Shown: positions 22,610-30,675 of the stretch, piece by piece
Layout: every line of letters begins with the position of its first letter
Numbering within the stretch: position 1 is the stretch's first letter
NCBI RefSeq assembly: GCF_030680935.1
Contig: NZ_JAUXUP010000037.1
Location: 1-38,472 of the forward strand
Length of the DNA: 38,472 nucleotides
Source of the DNA: Polaromonas sp.
Lineage (GTDB): Bacteria > Pseudomonadota > Gammaproteobacteria > Burkholderiales > Burkholderiaceae_C
Reading direction: 5' to 3'
Notes under the pieces: model-generated
What the model was told of the DNA's origin: nothing
Database searches by the model: none
Seen by the model: only the letters and a program-made list of their open reading frames with translations
Made by a program: the position numbers and the translations under genes

Positions 22610-24883
22610 TTAAGTCACCACCGCGAATGATAACGATACTTGGGCGCCCTGAACGACGTCATTGACCACCCGGTTGGAAATATCAATGCGTGCGCCATGC
22701 TCGTCGGCAATTTTCTTGACCACTGCGAGGCCCAGGCCGGTGCCTTTGACCTTGGTGGTGACATAAGGCTCAAACGCCCGCTTGAGGATGTGTTCGGGGA
22801 AGCCGACACCGCTGTCACGTACGCTCAGGCGCACGCGCCGGGAGGTGGGGGAGTACTCGGTTTTGAGAACCACCTTGCCGTGGGGCCTGCCCTCCTGGGC
22901 GTCCTGGGCGTTTTGCAACAAGTTGTGTATGACCTGCCGAATCTGCTGCGCGTCGCCCTTGATGGCGGGGCAGTTGGTGTCCAGTTCCGTACAAACGGGT
23001 ACCACGGCGTTGTCGCTGGCATAAAGCTGCATCACCTCAGTCACCAGCGCATTGAGGTCCAGCGGCATGAGTTCAGCCGCCGGCAGGCGCGCATAGTCCC
23101 GAAACTCATTGACCAGCCGTTTCATGGCATCGACCTGGTCCACAATCGTTTTGACCGACTTGGTCAACAGGATCTGCTCGGGCTCGCCGACCTTGCCGGT
23201 GAGCTTCATCTCCAGCCGCTCGGCCGACAGCTGAATCGGTGTCAGCGGATTTTTGATTTCATGGGCCAGCCTGCGCGCCACTTCGCCCCAGGCCTGGGCA
23301 CGCTGGGCCGACACCATCTCTGAGACGTCGTCAAACACCAGCAGGCATTCGTCGCCGGGCATTTTGGCGCCGCGCGCGATCAGCGTGATGGCGTTGTCGG
23401 GCGAACCCGGTTGCGCGGTATTGAGTTCGAAGGACTGTTGCCAGTGCTCAATGCCGTGCAGCGTGTTCTCGCCAAAATAGGTGTCAAACTGCGCCTGTAC
23501 ACCCTGCGCAAATACCTCCAGGCCCGGGATGTCGCCCAGCGCGCGCCCGTGGTAAGCCGCCAGCGGCGCACGCAAAATCCGTGTGGCCCCGGGGTTGCTG
23601 GTCTGGATGCGCCCCTGAAGATCCAGCACCATGACTCCAGCGGTCAGGTTGTCCAGGATGGTCTGCAGGTTGGCGCGCGCCGCATCGACCTGGTCCATGC
23701 TTTTCTGGACCGCGCCACGCGCATCGGCAAGCTGTTGGGTCATGTCGGCAAAAGAGCGGGTCAAGCCGCCCAATTCGTCCTTGCCTTGCAGGGCCGCTTT
23801 GGGCGTGAGGTCGCCCTGCGCCACCTGGCGCACGCCCTCTGCCAGCAGCAGCAGGGGCCGCGCCAGCTGGTTGCCCAGCAGCACCGCCAGCAACACGGCG
23901 CCAAACACCGCCAAGAATAAACTGAGCGTGAGTGTGCCTATGTACATCTTGCGCAACCCGCCACGCGCCAAAGCACGCTCCTGGTACTCGCGGTTCGCCT
24001 CCTGCACGGCAATGGCGTTGGCGACCAGGGTGGCAGGAAGCACCTCGGTGACCTGCAGGTAACGGGTCTCGCTGAGCAGGCCGACATTGGGGTTGCTGAT
24101 CAGGGCCAGGGCCTTGATGCGCGGCGTGGGGGCAGCGTCCCCGGACAGAGCGGGTTGCCCGCCCTCCGCGCCCGGCAGCGCCACCTCATCTAGCCCCTCG
24201 ATCTGCGTGGCCACGCGCTGACTGCGGGCGCTGCGCAGCAGCTGCGCCGGCGGTCGTTCAGGTTTGAGCGAATAACGCGAGTCGCCGGCGCTGGCAATCA
24301 GCTGGCCGGAGGCTGTCCACAACACCACATCACTGACGCCAAGCTGCTCACGCAGGCGCTCCAGCGCCAGACCGGCTGAGGCATCGGGCGTCTGGGTCAG
24401 CTGGTTCGCAGCCACCCGGGTTTTGTTGGCCAGTTCGGTGGCCAGGGTATCCAGCGTGACTCGGCCCAGATTCAGGCCAGCGTCAAGCGCACCTTCCACC
24501 TTCACATCGAACCAGCTTTCGATCGAGCGCGACACAAACTGGTAAGACACCACATAAATCATCATGCCGGGCAGCAGACCGACCAGCGCAAAAATGGCGG
24601 CCAGCTTGACCAGCAGGCGGCTGCCAAACTTGCCTTTGCGCAAGCGCAGAAGCAGGCGCAGCACAATCCAGCCGATGACCAGCAGCAACAGCCCGGCCAC
24701 CGCCACATTGAGACCGAACAGCAACACGTAGTTGCGCTCATAAAGCTCGCGGTTGCCGGTGGCCTGTGTCAGCAAAAACAGCAGTACCAAGCCCAAGGCG
24801 GCCATGGTGCCTACACCCACACCCACTGTCCAGCGGAAAGCCCGGCTGGTTTTCAGTGGCGACGCAGCGCCCTCGCCGCTCAC
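22610..24883 (-). CDS. NtrY-like sensor histidine kinase
   Basis: A 757-residue membrane sensor. Three N-terminal helices (about 13-120) are followed by a periplasmic domain, a fourth helix (LTLSLFLAVFGAVLLAVLL), a HAMP domain, a PAS domain (NLTAGVMVLDLQGRIQTSNP) and the kinase core. The phospho-acceptor is H541 in LAHEIKNPLTPIQLS. The ATP-binding boxes are HNLLQNAQDAQ (N), VRDSGVGFPEHI (G1) and KGTGLGLAVVKKI (G2). The start is a GTG at 24883 that overlaps the upstream stop as GTGA, so translation is probably coupled. NtrY/NtrX pairs in other bacteria respond to nitrogen or redox state; the signal here is not known. Confidence 0.92.
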   Translation of the reverse strand: MSGEGAASPLKTSRAFRWTVGVGVGTMAALGLVLLFLLTQATGNRELYERNYVLLFGLNVAVAGLLLLVIGWIVLRLLLRLRKGKFGSRLLVKLAAIFALVGLLPGMMIYVVSYQFVSRSIESWFDVKVEGALDAGLNLGRVTLDTLATELANKTRVAANQLTQTPDASAGLALERLREQLGVSDVVLWTASGQLIASAGDSRYSLKPERPPAQLLRSARSQRVATQIEGLDEVALPGAEGGQPALSGDAAPTPRIKALALISNPNVGLLSETRYLQVTEVLPATLVANAIAVQEANREYQERALARGGLRKMYIGTLTLSLFLAVFGAVLLAVLLGNQLARPLLLLAEGVRQVAQGDLTPKAALQGKDELGGLTRSFADMTQQLADARGAVQKSMDQVDAARANLQTILDNLTAGVMVLDLQGRIQTSNPGATRILRAPLAAYHGRALGDIPGLEVFAQGVQAQFDTYFGENTLHGIEHWQQSFELNTAQPGSPDNAITLIARGAKMPGDECLLVFDDVSEMVSAQRAQAWGEVARRLAHEIKNPLTPIQLSAERLEMKLTGKVGEPEQILLTKSVKTIVDQVDAMKRLVNEFRDYARLPAAELMPLDLNALVTEVMQLYASDNAVVPVCTELDTNCPAIKGDAQQIRQVIHNLLQNAQDAQEGRPHGKVVLKTEYSPTSRRVRLSVRDSGVGFPEHILKRAFEPYVTTKVKGTGLGLAVVKKIADEHGARIDISNRVVNDVVQGAQVSLSFAVVT

Positions 24884-25581
24884 TTGACCGCCTCTTTGGC
24901 CGGCTCTCTGGCGCTGTCCCTGCCGGCATCTTTCGGCGCTTCCCGGACGGCCTCGACGATGAGTTCGCGTTGGGTCTCGACGGCGATGGCCCAGTCCTTT
25001 TGACCGGCCACGCCTATCTGGAACGGCCGTGGCAACTGAGACAAGTCCAGCCGGAAACGAAACTCCACCTTGTGCCGGACATCGGCATCCACCTCAGCCG
25101 CATCGGCAATGCGCCACCGCGAGAGGCGCTGGATCGAACTGATGGCGTCAGGCAGGCTGTCGTAGTGCTGGCTGAAGGAGGCACGCAGTCCGGTAACGCT
25201 GATCGCGCCGGGCAACACATTGAGACGCCAGCGCCGCGTCAGCGGTTGGTACGCCAGGCGCATGGTGCGCGTTGCTGTGGTGACGCGTTTGTCGTACCAG
25301 TACCAGCGGTCACGGTAAATGTCTGCTTCGGCCACAAAAAACATCGGAATGCCCTTGAGCATGGCGTCTTCCACCACCGCAGGCACTTCGAACTGGACGC
25401 TGGCCGAGAGGTAAACGCCCTCTTCAGAGCGATCCATCTTCAGTTGTGTGAATTCGGTCGCCAGCGCCGCCTGCCCGGCCGGAAACACCAGAGCGAAAAG
25501 ACACCACGCCAGCAGGCTGCGCAGTGCCGCCTCAGGCGTTGCGTTTTTCAAAAACCGCGTAATAAAATCCGTCGTGCTCAC
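24880..25581 (-). CDS. DUF4390 domain-containing exported protein
   Basis: A 233-residue protein recognised as DUF4390 from its position between rsmB and an ntrY-type kinase and from QFEVPAVVEDAMLKGIPMFF and RDRWYWYDKRV. A hydrophobic segment (LLAWCLFALVFPAGQAALA) serves as signal peptide. The C-terminus is charged and low in complexity (DAGRDSAREPAKEAVK). The function of the family is not established; linkage suggests a role in signalling by the kinase. The GTG at 25581 overlaps rsmB by 50 nt and has a poor ribosome-binding site, so the true start may lie further in. Its stop overlaps the kinase GTG. Confidence 0.8.
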   Translation of the reverse strand: MSTTDFITRFLKNATPEAALRSLLAWCLFALVFPAGQAALATEFTQLKMDRSEEGVYLSASVQFEVPAVVEDAMLKGIPMFFVAEADIYRDRWYWYDKRVTTATRTMRLAYQPLTRRWRLNVLPGAISVTGLRASFSQHYDSLPDAISSIQRLSRWRIADAAEVDADVRHKVEFRFRLDLSQLPRPFQIGVAGQKDWAIAVETQRELIVEAVREAPKDAGRDSAREPAKEAVK

Positions 25582-26905
25582 CCTGCAAATTGTCCGGGAA
25601 GACCGCTTGCCCTACCCCACTTTGGGGCAGCAAATGACCGGGAGACGGCATGAAACAGGCATCTGTGTGGTGCGTAACAAACGTTTGCGCCTGCTGCTCG
25701 CCTTCCGCCCTGAAAATCGAGCAGGTGCAATAGAGCAGCCGGCCGCCTGGCCGCAGCAGGGGCCACAGGGCTTCGAGCAGGCGGGCCTGCGTGTTTGCCA
25801 GTTGCGCAATGTCCGTCGGGCGGCGCAACCAGCGCACGTCTGGGTGGCGCCGCACAATGCCCGATGCGGTACACGGCGCGTCTAGCAGGATGCCGTCGTA
25901 AGCCCGGCCATCCCACCAGTCCTGGGGCCGCGCCGCGTCGCCGACCCGGATATCGGCCTGCAAACCCAGGCGCTGCAAATTTTGCGTAATGCGCGCGCAG
26001 CGCCGGGCGTCGATGTCCAGCGCGGTGAGTTCACAGTCGGCCAGTTCCAGCAGGTGTGCGGTTTTTCCGCCAGGCGCGGCGCAGGCGTCGAGCAGCCTGA
26101 GGCGGCCAGTCGCACTGGCTGTGAGTCCTTCGAGCAGCAGCGGCGCAGCCATCTGGGCAGCGGCATCCTGTACCGAAAAATGCCCTTCTGCAAAACCCGG
26201 CAGCGACGGCACCGCCTGTGCATGGGCCAGCACGACCCCCTGCTTGCCCACCGGACTTGCTCTTATATTTATAGCTGTCAGCGCACGCAGGTAAAGGGCT
26301 TGAGTCGTTTTTCGCTCATTGATACGCAGAATCAGCGGCGCGCGGCTGTTGTTGGCCTGCAGGATGGTCTGCCAGGACGTGGGGTGGTCCTTGCGCACCC
26401 GGTCAATCCACCACTGCGGGTGGTTCCACACCGCCTGCGGACTTTTTTCGGTCGACGCCATGAGCGCGTCGCGTTCTCGCAGGAAGCGCCGCAGGCAACC
26501 GTTGATGAAGCTGGCCTGATGCACCGTGCTTTCGCTGCGTTTGGCGGCCTCTACCGCCTGATCAACCAGCGTGTATGCGGTATAAGCAGGGCCGTCGGCT
26601 CGTTCACCGCCGTCCGCAGCAGCGCCCTCGGAAGCCCCTTCAGGGCAAGCCAGCGCAAGCGCTACACACAGCAGAGCGTCTGCCTCGGGCGGGGGCGGAC
26701 GTTTGACCAGTTGCTGGCGCAGCGCTTCGGCCCGGCCCAGCCAGCGCAACACATGAAAACCCAGTGCCTGCACGCCGGGGCGCAGCGAACTGTCTACGTC
26801 CTCGAGCGCAGCTGTCATGGACTGGCCGTCACGAACGGCCATCAGCAGGGAAGCAGCGCCCTGAAGCTGGCGCCACAGGGGGATTTGGGAAGGGTTGTCT
26901 TGCAT
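25532..26905 (-). CDS. rsmB: 16S rRNA (cytosine967-C5)-methyltransferase
   Basis: A 457-residue RNA methyltransferase that makes m5C967 in 16S rRNA. An N-terminal NusB-like RNA-binding domain (about 1-150) precedes a Rossmann methyltransferase domain. Motifs are DACAAPGGKTAHLLE (SAM binding), DIDARRC, DAPCTASGIVRRHPDVRWLR with C345, and LLYCTCSIFRAEGEQQ with C395 as the likely catalytic nucleophile. A dispersed-repeat copy (26257-26312) is translated antisense in frame between LRINER and the PGF segment. The ATG at 26905 is chosen because MQDNPSQIPLW fits the family start; a longer frame to 26968 lacks support. It heads an operon with DUF4390 and the ntrY/ntrX-like genes. Confidence 0.93.
   Translation of the reverse strand: MQDNPSQIPLWRQLQGAASLLMAVRDGQSMTAALEDVDSSLRPGVQALGFHVLRWLGRAEALRQQLVKRPPPPEADALLCVALALACPEGASEGAAADGGERADGPAYTAYTLVDQAVEAAKRSESTVHQASFINGCLRRFLRERDALMASTEKSPQAVWNHPQWWIDRVRKDHPTSWQTILQANNSRAPLILRINERKTTQALYLRALTAINIRASPVGKQGVVLAHAQAVPSLPGFAEGHFSVQDAAAQMAAPLLLEGLTASATGRLRLLDACAAPGGKTAHLLELADCELTALDIDARRCARITQNLQRLGLQADIRVGDAARPQDWWDGRAYDGILLDAPCTASGIVRRHPDVRWLRRPTDIAQLANTQARLLEALWPLLRPGGRLLYCTCSIFRAEGEQQAQTFVTHHTDACFMPSPGHLLPQSGVGQAVFPDNLQGEHDGFYYAVFEKRNA
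26257..26312 (+). repeat. Dispersed repeat copy 6, inside rsmB in antisense orientation
   Basis: TTGCTCTTATATTTATAGCT (26257-26276), then GTCAGCGCACGCAGGTAAAG and GGGCTTGAGTCGTTTTT at standard spacing on the plus strand. The minus-strand gene reads it as ERKTTQALYLRALTAINIRA. This is the only full copy in a coding sequence that is opposite to transcription. Confidence 0.55.
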
Positions 26906-26999
26906 GGAACTCAGATATGCGCCCGAAGCGGACGCCCAAGCCGTATTAGACCAGCCGCGAGCACCCACCCAAGAGCTAGTCCGAATTGCAAGAAGGTGC

Positions 27000-27084
27000 C
27001 GCGGGACCGGCTTTGCCGGACCGCAGGCGCAGCGGCCCCCGCGGGGGGCAGGGCGTTACGCGAAGCGAACGACCTTGGGGGCCA
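27000..27084 (-). repeat. GC-rich repeat immediately after the fccB stop, copy 2
   Basis: On the minus strand it begins at the fccB stop with GGCCCCCAAGGTCGTTCGCT, then CGCGTAACGCCCTGC and a GC palindrome around CCCCCGCGGGGG. A second hairpin CCGGC-TTT-GCCGG follows near 27005-27020. It matches the repeat at 6775-6830. No T-run is present, so termination would depend on other factors. Confidence 0.45.
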
Positions 27085-28359
27085 TCAGACCAGCGTGTCC
27101 GCCCAGATGTTGCTGGCCCAGTTCAGCGCATAAACGCCTTCCAACTCGGTCGGACCGGTGCTGACACCGCCCGAGCCGGCCACGGTCTTGAAAGTTTTCT
27201 CGGCCGCCACGTATTCGTGCACGCTGGCCACATGCACCACGTTTTTGTTGTCCACAAAGCTGTAGCAGGTGTTGGTCAGCATGGGGGCGGGGTTGACCTC
27301 CCAGCCAGAAAGCTGCGCCACGATGGCTGCGGCGGCGACCTTGCCGTGGCTGTTGGCCATGTGGCCGCTTTTTGGCATGGCCGGTGCGATCTGGATGGAG
27401 TCACCCAGCACAAACACGTCTTTGGCCGCAGTGGACTCAAAGGTCTGGTAGTTGACGCCACACCAGCGGCTGTTGGCCATGTTGTTCAGCCCCGACTGCA
27501 CCGCGATGGTGCCGGCACGCATGGACGGCAGGGCGTTGATGACGCTGGCCTTGACATCTTCCTGCACGTCAAACTTGATGACGCCGGCTTTCGCATCCAC
27601 CGCCGTGGCCTTGTGCTGACCGCGGTATTCGACGATGCCCTTGTACTGCTCTGCCCAGACTTTTTTGAACAGCGGTCCCTTGGAGGTGACATCGGGATTG
27701 GCATCGAGGATCAGCACCTTGCTGCGCGGCTTGGCGGCCTTGAAGTAACCGGCAATCACCGAAGCGCGTTCATACGGGCCGGGCGGGCAGCGATACGGAG
27801 CCTCCGGGATCGTGATGGCAAAAACGCCGCCATCGGGCATGGCCTCTAGCTGCTTGCGCAGCGCAAGTGTCTCGGGGCCGGCTTTCCACGCCTGCAAGAT
27901 CTGGCCCGCGGCCTGCGCCTGTTGCAGGCCTTCAATGCTGCCGTACATCAGGTCAACGCCGGGGGACACGACCAGCTTGTCGTACGCAATGGTGGCACCG
28001 CCGGCGAGTGTGACGGTTTTTCTGGCGGTATCAATCGCGCTGGCCATGTCGCGCACCACCGTAACACCGTGGTTTTTGGACAGACCGGTATACGGGGTGG
28101 TGATGTCACCCATCTGTTTTGCGCCGGCCAGGACCAGATTGGAAATCGGGCACGAGATAAACGCCGCCTGCGGCTCAATCAGGACCACATCGATTTTGTA
28201 ATCAGACAGCAGGCGCACATATTTGGCGGCGGTGGCGCCGCCGTAGCCGCCGCCTATCACCACCACTTTGGCCTTGGCAGGAATCGAGGTGGTGGCGCAG
28301 GCGCCCAGGCCAAGCAGGCTCAGTGCGGCGGAAGACTGGAGGAAGGAGCGTCTTTGCAT
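27085..28359 (-). CDS. fccB: Flavocytochrome c sulfide dehydrogenase, flavoprotein subunit
   Basis: A 424-residue periplasmic flavoprotein that oxidises sulfide and passes electrons to its cytochrome subunit. A Tat-type signal (MQRRSFLQSSAALSLLGLGA) precedes the dinucleotide fold VVVIGGGYGGATAAK. C70 (FISCPISN) aligns with the cysteine that carries covalent FAD in the Allochromatium enzyme. C191 (YRCPPGPYERAS) and C365 (LTNTCYSFVD) align with its redox-active disulfide. FVLGDSIQIAPAMPKSGHMAN is the second FAD-binding region. GGGAGAA precedes the ATG. The gene lies 12 bp downstream of the cytochrome gene. Assignment of the cysteines rests on recalled family knowledge and by-eye alignment. Confidence 0.9.
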   Translation of the reverse strand: MQRRSFLQSSAALSLLGLGACATTSIPAKAKVVVIGGGYGGATAAKYVRLLSDYKIDVVLIEPQAAFISCPISNLVLAGAKQMGDITTPYTGLSKNHGVTVVRDMASAIDTARKTVTLAGGATIAYDKLVVSPGVDLMYGSIEGLQQAQAAGQILQAWKAGPETLALRKQLEAMPDGGVFAITIPEAPYRCPPGPYERASVIAGYFKAAKPRSKVLILDANPDVTSKGPLFKKVWAEQYKGIVEYRGQHKATAVDAKAGVIKFDVQEDVKASVINALPSMRAGTIAVQSGLNNMANSRWCGVNYQTFESTAAKDVFVLGDSIQIAPAMPKSGHMANSHGKVAAAAIVAQLSGWEVNPAPMLTNTCYSFVDNKNVVHVASVHEYVAAEKTFKTVAGSGGVSTGPTELEGVYALNWASNIWADTLV

Positions 28360-28371
28360 GAATGTTCTCCC

Positions 28372-28698
28372 TTATTTTTTCTGTGCGGCAAAGTAGCCGG
28401 CCAACACATCAATCTGGGCGTCGCTGTAACCCTTGCTGATCTGGTGCATCACCGTGGCCGGCCGCGCGCCGGTCTTGAAGGCAGTGAGCTGGGTCACAAG
28501 ATAGTTTTTATCCATGCCGGCAATCGACACCACGGTAGAGCCCTGTACCGCCCTGCCGTCGGTGCCATGGCAATTAGCGCAGGTGGCCGCGAGGCTGCGC
28601 ACATACAAGGCTTGAGCTGGTGTGCTTTGAGCGTGAACCAGGGTAGACGCAGCGAGCGTACTCAACGCCAGCGCCAGAGTGGGTAGGACGGTCTTCAC
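28372..28698 (-). CDS. Monohaem cytochrome c, likely flavocytochrome c subunit
   Basis: A 108-residue exported class I cytochrome. The signal peptide ends at about residue 23 (LVHAQ). The haem site is C40-A-N-C43-H44 (TCANCHGTDGR), and M84 or M62 could be the axial ligand. The size (about 85 residues mature) fits a single-haem subunit like those encoded before fccB, rather than the larger dihaem form. The start is a GTG at 28698 with AAGGAG 7 nt upstream. Expected partner: the FccB protein encoded next. Confidence 0.88.
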   Translation of the reverse strand: MKTVLPTLALALSTLAASTLVHAQSTPAQALYVRSLAATCANCHGTDGRAVQGSTVVSIAGMDKNYLVTQLTAFKTGARPATVMHQISKGYSDAQIDVLAGYFAAQKK

Positions 28699-28819
28699 GG
28701 CTTCTCCTTGCAGTTGCTACAAACATTCAATTTAACGCGCCACGGCAGGCGGGCCATAGGGAGTATCCAGTACAAAGCGGGCCACAGTCCACCCGCCGTT
28801 CGAACGTTTGGTAATGTGC

Positions 28820-29839
28820 TTATTCGCCAGTGTCTTTACGCGCAACCTCGCCCCAGGGATCAGCCATGCCCTGTTTCTGGTCGTCGTTCAGCGTCGGCAT
28901 GGTCCGGCCATAAATGCGGCGAATACGCTCGGCCAGCGGTGGATGCGAGTCCAGCCAATGTGCCCTGGCCCCACCCGCCACCAGCAACATGTGCTGCACG
29001 GCCGGGTGCAGGCTGGGCATGGCTACCCCTCCTTGGGCTCTGGCCACTTTGCGCAATACGCCCCCCAGGCCGTCCTTGCTGCGTGTGAACTGGACGGCAC
29101 GCGCATCAGCAAGAAATTCGCGTTGCCGCGACACGGCCGCCTTCAGCGCCCTGCCCGCCAGCCAGCCCAGAAAACCGGCAGCCATGATGGCCAGCCCGGG
29201 CAGCGCTAGCGCCGAGCGCTGGCCGTTGTCGCCGCGCTCGCACATGCCCACGCCGAGGTTAAAAATCATCTCCAGCCCGAAGACCATGCCCGCCAGCCGC
29301 ATGTTCAGGCGCGTATCGCCCTCCCGGATATGGCTCAGCTCATGGGCCACCAGCCCCTGAAGTTCGTCGCGGGTCAAACCGTCCAGGGCGCCGCGCGTGA
29401 CGGCAATCACTGCGTCATCCTCATCCCAGCCGGCCGCGAAGGCATTAATGCTGTTAACCTTGTCCAGCACCATGACCTGTGGCACCGCCATACTGGCGGC
29501 AATCGCCAGCTCGCTGGCAATGTTGCACAGCTTCTGCTCCTCCAGGCGGCTGGCCGGCCAGGCCTTCCGCGCGCCCGCGCGCCGTGCCAGCTTTTCACCG
29601 CCGCCGTGCAGGCTGGAGGTTTCCAGCAACCAACCGCCGAGCACAAAAACCAGGGTCATCACTGTGTTGACCGTGAAGAAGTAAGCCGGGTAGCTGCTGA
29701 AGCCGGGCGTGACCAGCCGCCAGGTCAAGGCCAGTGCGGCATTGATGGCCAGCACCAGCGCAAGGACCGCAAGCGCAAACAACAGCAACAGCTGCCGCGT
29801 GCGGGCGCGTGCCTCGTCCTGCTGCTCAAAAAAACGCAC
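28820..29839 (-). CDS. M48-family metallopeptidase (HtpX-like)
   Basis: A 339-residue integral-membrane zinc protease. Two N-terminal helices (about 15-35 and 50-70) anchor it. The zinc site is HELSH in LVAHELSHIREGD, with the third ligand Glu in REFLADARAVQFTR. Two more hydrophobic segments lie between these (MVFGLEMIFNLGVG, LALPGLAIMAAGFLGWLAG), the HtpX arrangement. HtpX-type proteases cleave misfolded membrane proteins. The start is a GTG at 29839; no strong ribosome-binding site is visible. It lies 36 bp after lemA, a pairing often seen in bacteria. Confidence 0.9.
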   Translation of the reverse strand: MRFFEQQDEARARTRQLLLLFALAVLALVLAINAALALTWRLVTPGFSSYPAYFFTVNTVMTLVFVLGGWLLETSSLHGGGEKLARRAGARKAWPASRLEEQKLCNIASELAIAASMAVPQVMVLDKVNSINAFAAGWDEDDAVIAVTRGALDGLTRDELQGLVAHELSHIREGDTRLNMRLAGMVFGLEMIFNLGVGMCERGDNGQRSALALPGLAIMAAGFLGWLAGRALKAAVSRQREFLADARAVQFTRSKDGLGGVLRKVARAQGGVAMPSLHPAVQHMLLVAGGARAHWLDSHPPLAERIRRIYGRTMPTLNDDQKQGMADPWGEVARKDTGE

Positions 29840-29875
29840 TGCGGCGGGCTTTCGAGTCGACCGGCCTGTGTCGCA

Positions 29876-30469
29876 CTAGATCTGGATGCGCACGGCTTGC
29901 CGCTCCACCACGCTCTCGGTGGCCTGCAGCATGGCCGAAGGTGCGAAGCCAAACAGGCGCGCAATCAGCAGCGTGGGAAATTGCGCCTGCGCGTTGTTGT
30001 AGTCGAGTACCGAGTCGTTGTAGGCCTGGCGTGCAAATGCGATTTTGTTTTCGGTGCTGGTCAACTCTTCGCTGAGCTCGCGGATGGTCGCGTCGGCCTT
30101 GAGTTCCGGGTAAGCCTCCGCCAGGGCAAACAGACGCCCCAGGCTGCTACCCAGTGCCTGCTCAGCCACTGCCAGCGCCATGACTTCCGGCGCATGGGTG
30201 GGCCGGCTGCGTGCCGCGTCACTGGCCGCGCGGGCCTGGTTGCGCGCCGCAATCACTGCCTCAAGCGTCTCCCGCTCGTGCAGCAAGTATTTTTTGGCGG
30301 CTTCGACGAGGTTGGGAATCAGGTCGTAGCGGCGCTTGAGCTGCACATCGATTTGCCCAAAAGCATTGGCGATGATGTTTTTCAGTCGCACCAAACGGTT
30401 GTAGGCACCGACGGCCCAGAACAACAACAAGGCGAATACGGCGATCAGGACCAGGGACTGGGTGGACAT
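29876..30469 (-). CDS. LemA-family protein
   Basis: A 197-residue protein with one N-terminal transmembrane helix (LVLIAVFALLLFWAVGAY) followed by a helical, coiled-coil-rich domain. The LemA signature is FGQIDVQLKRRYDLIPNLVE, with YPELKADATIRELSEELTSTENKIAFARQAYND further on. The molecular function of the family is not settled. AGGAGA lies about 10 nt before the ATG. It precedes the M48 peptidase, and the two proteins probably act together at the membrane; that is inferred from the pairing. Confidence 0.92.
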   Translation of the reverse strand: MSTQSLVLIAVFALLLFWAVGAYNRLVRLKNIIANAFGQIDVQLKRRYDLIPNLVEAAKKYLLHERETLEAVIAARNQARAASDAARSRPTHAPEVMALAVAEQALGSSLGRLFALAEAYPELKADATIRELSEELTSTENKIAFARQAYNDSVLDYNNAQAQFPTLLIARLFGFAPSAMLQATESVVERQAVRIQI

Positions 30470-30604
30470 GGCAACGTTTCTCCTAGAACAGCGACAGTGC
30501 TGCGGCCATCAAACGGACACGCGACTTTAGCCGACAAGTGCGGGCCTTGTACAGCGAGAAGGGCGCCAATGGCACCAGCGGGCTTCAGTTTTCTGAATTA
30601 ACAA

Positions 30605-30643
30605 TGAAAAATGCCCCACGCCCTTTATTCAAGAGCGTGAGGC
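30605..30643 (-). terminator. Rho-independent terminator of the rpoBC operon
   Basis: On the minus strand GCCTCACGC (30643-30635) pairs with GCGTGGGGC (30621-30613) through nine pairs including one G-T, and ATTTTTCATT follows. It lies about 33 nt after the rpoC stop. Confidence 0.85.
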
Positions 30644-30664
30644 GCTACGCTTTTTATAGCGTGT
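30643..30664 (+). repeat. Half copy of the dispersed repeat between rpoC and its terminator
   Basis: CGCTACGCTTTTTATAGCG matches the left half of the dispersed repeat (GCTA, short AT tract, ATAGC) but lacks the GGGCT right half. It can form a small CGCTA/TAGCG hairpin. A similar half copy lies at 8669-8687. Confidence 0.4.
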
Positions 30665-30675
30665 GAAAACAGCAA

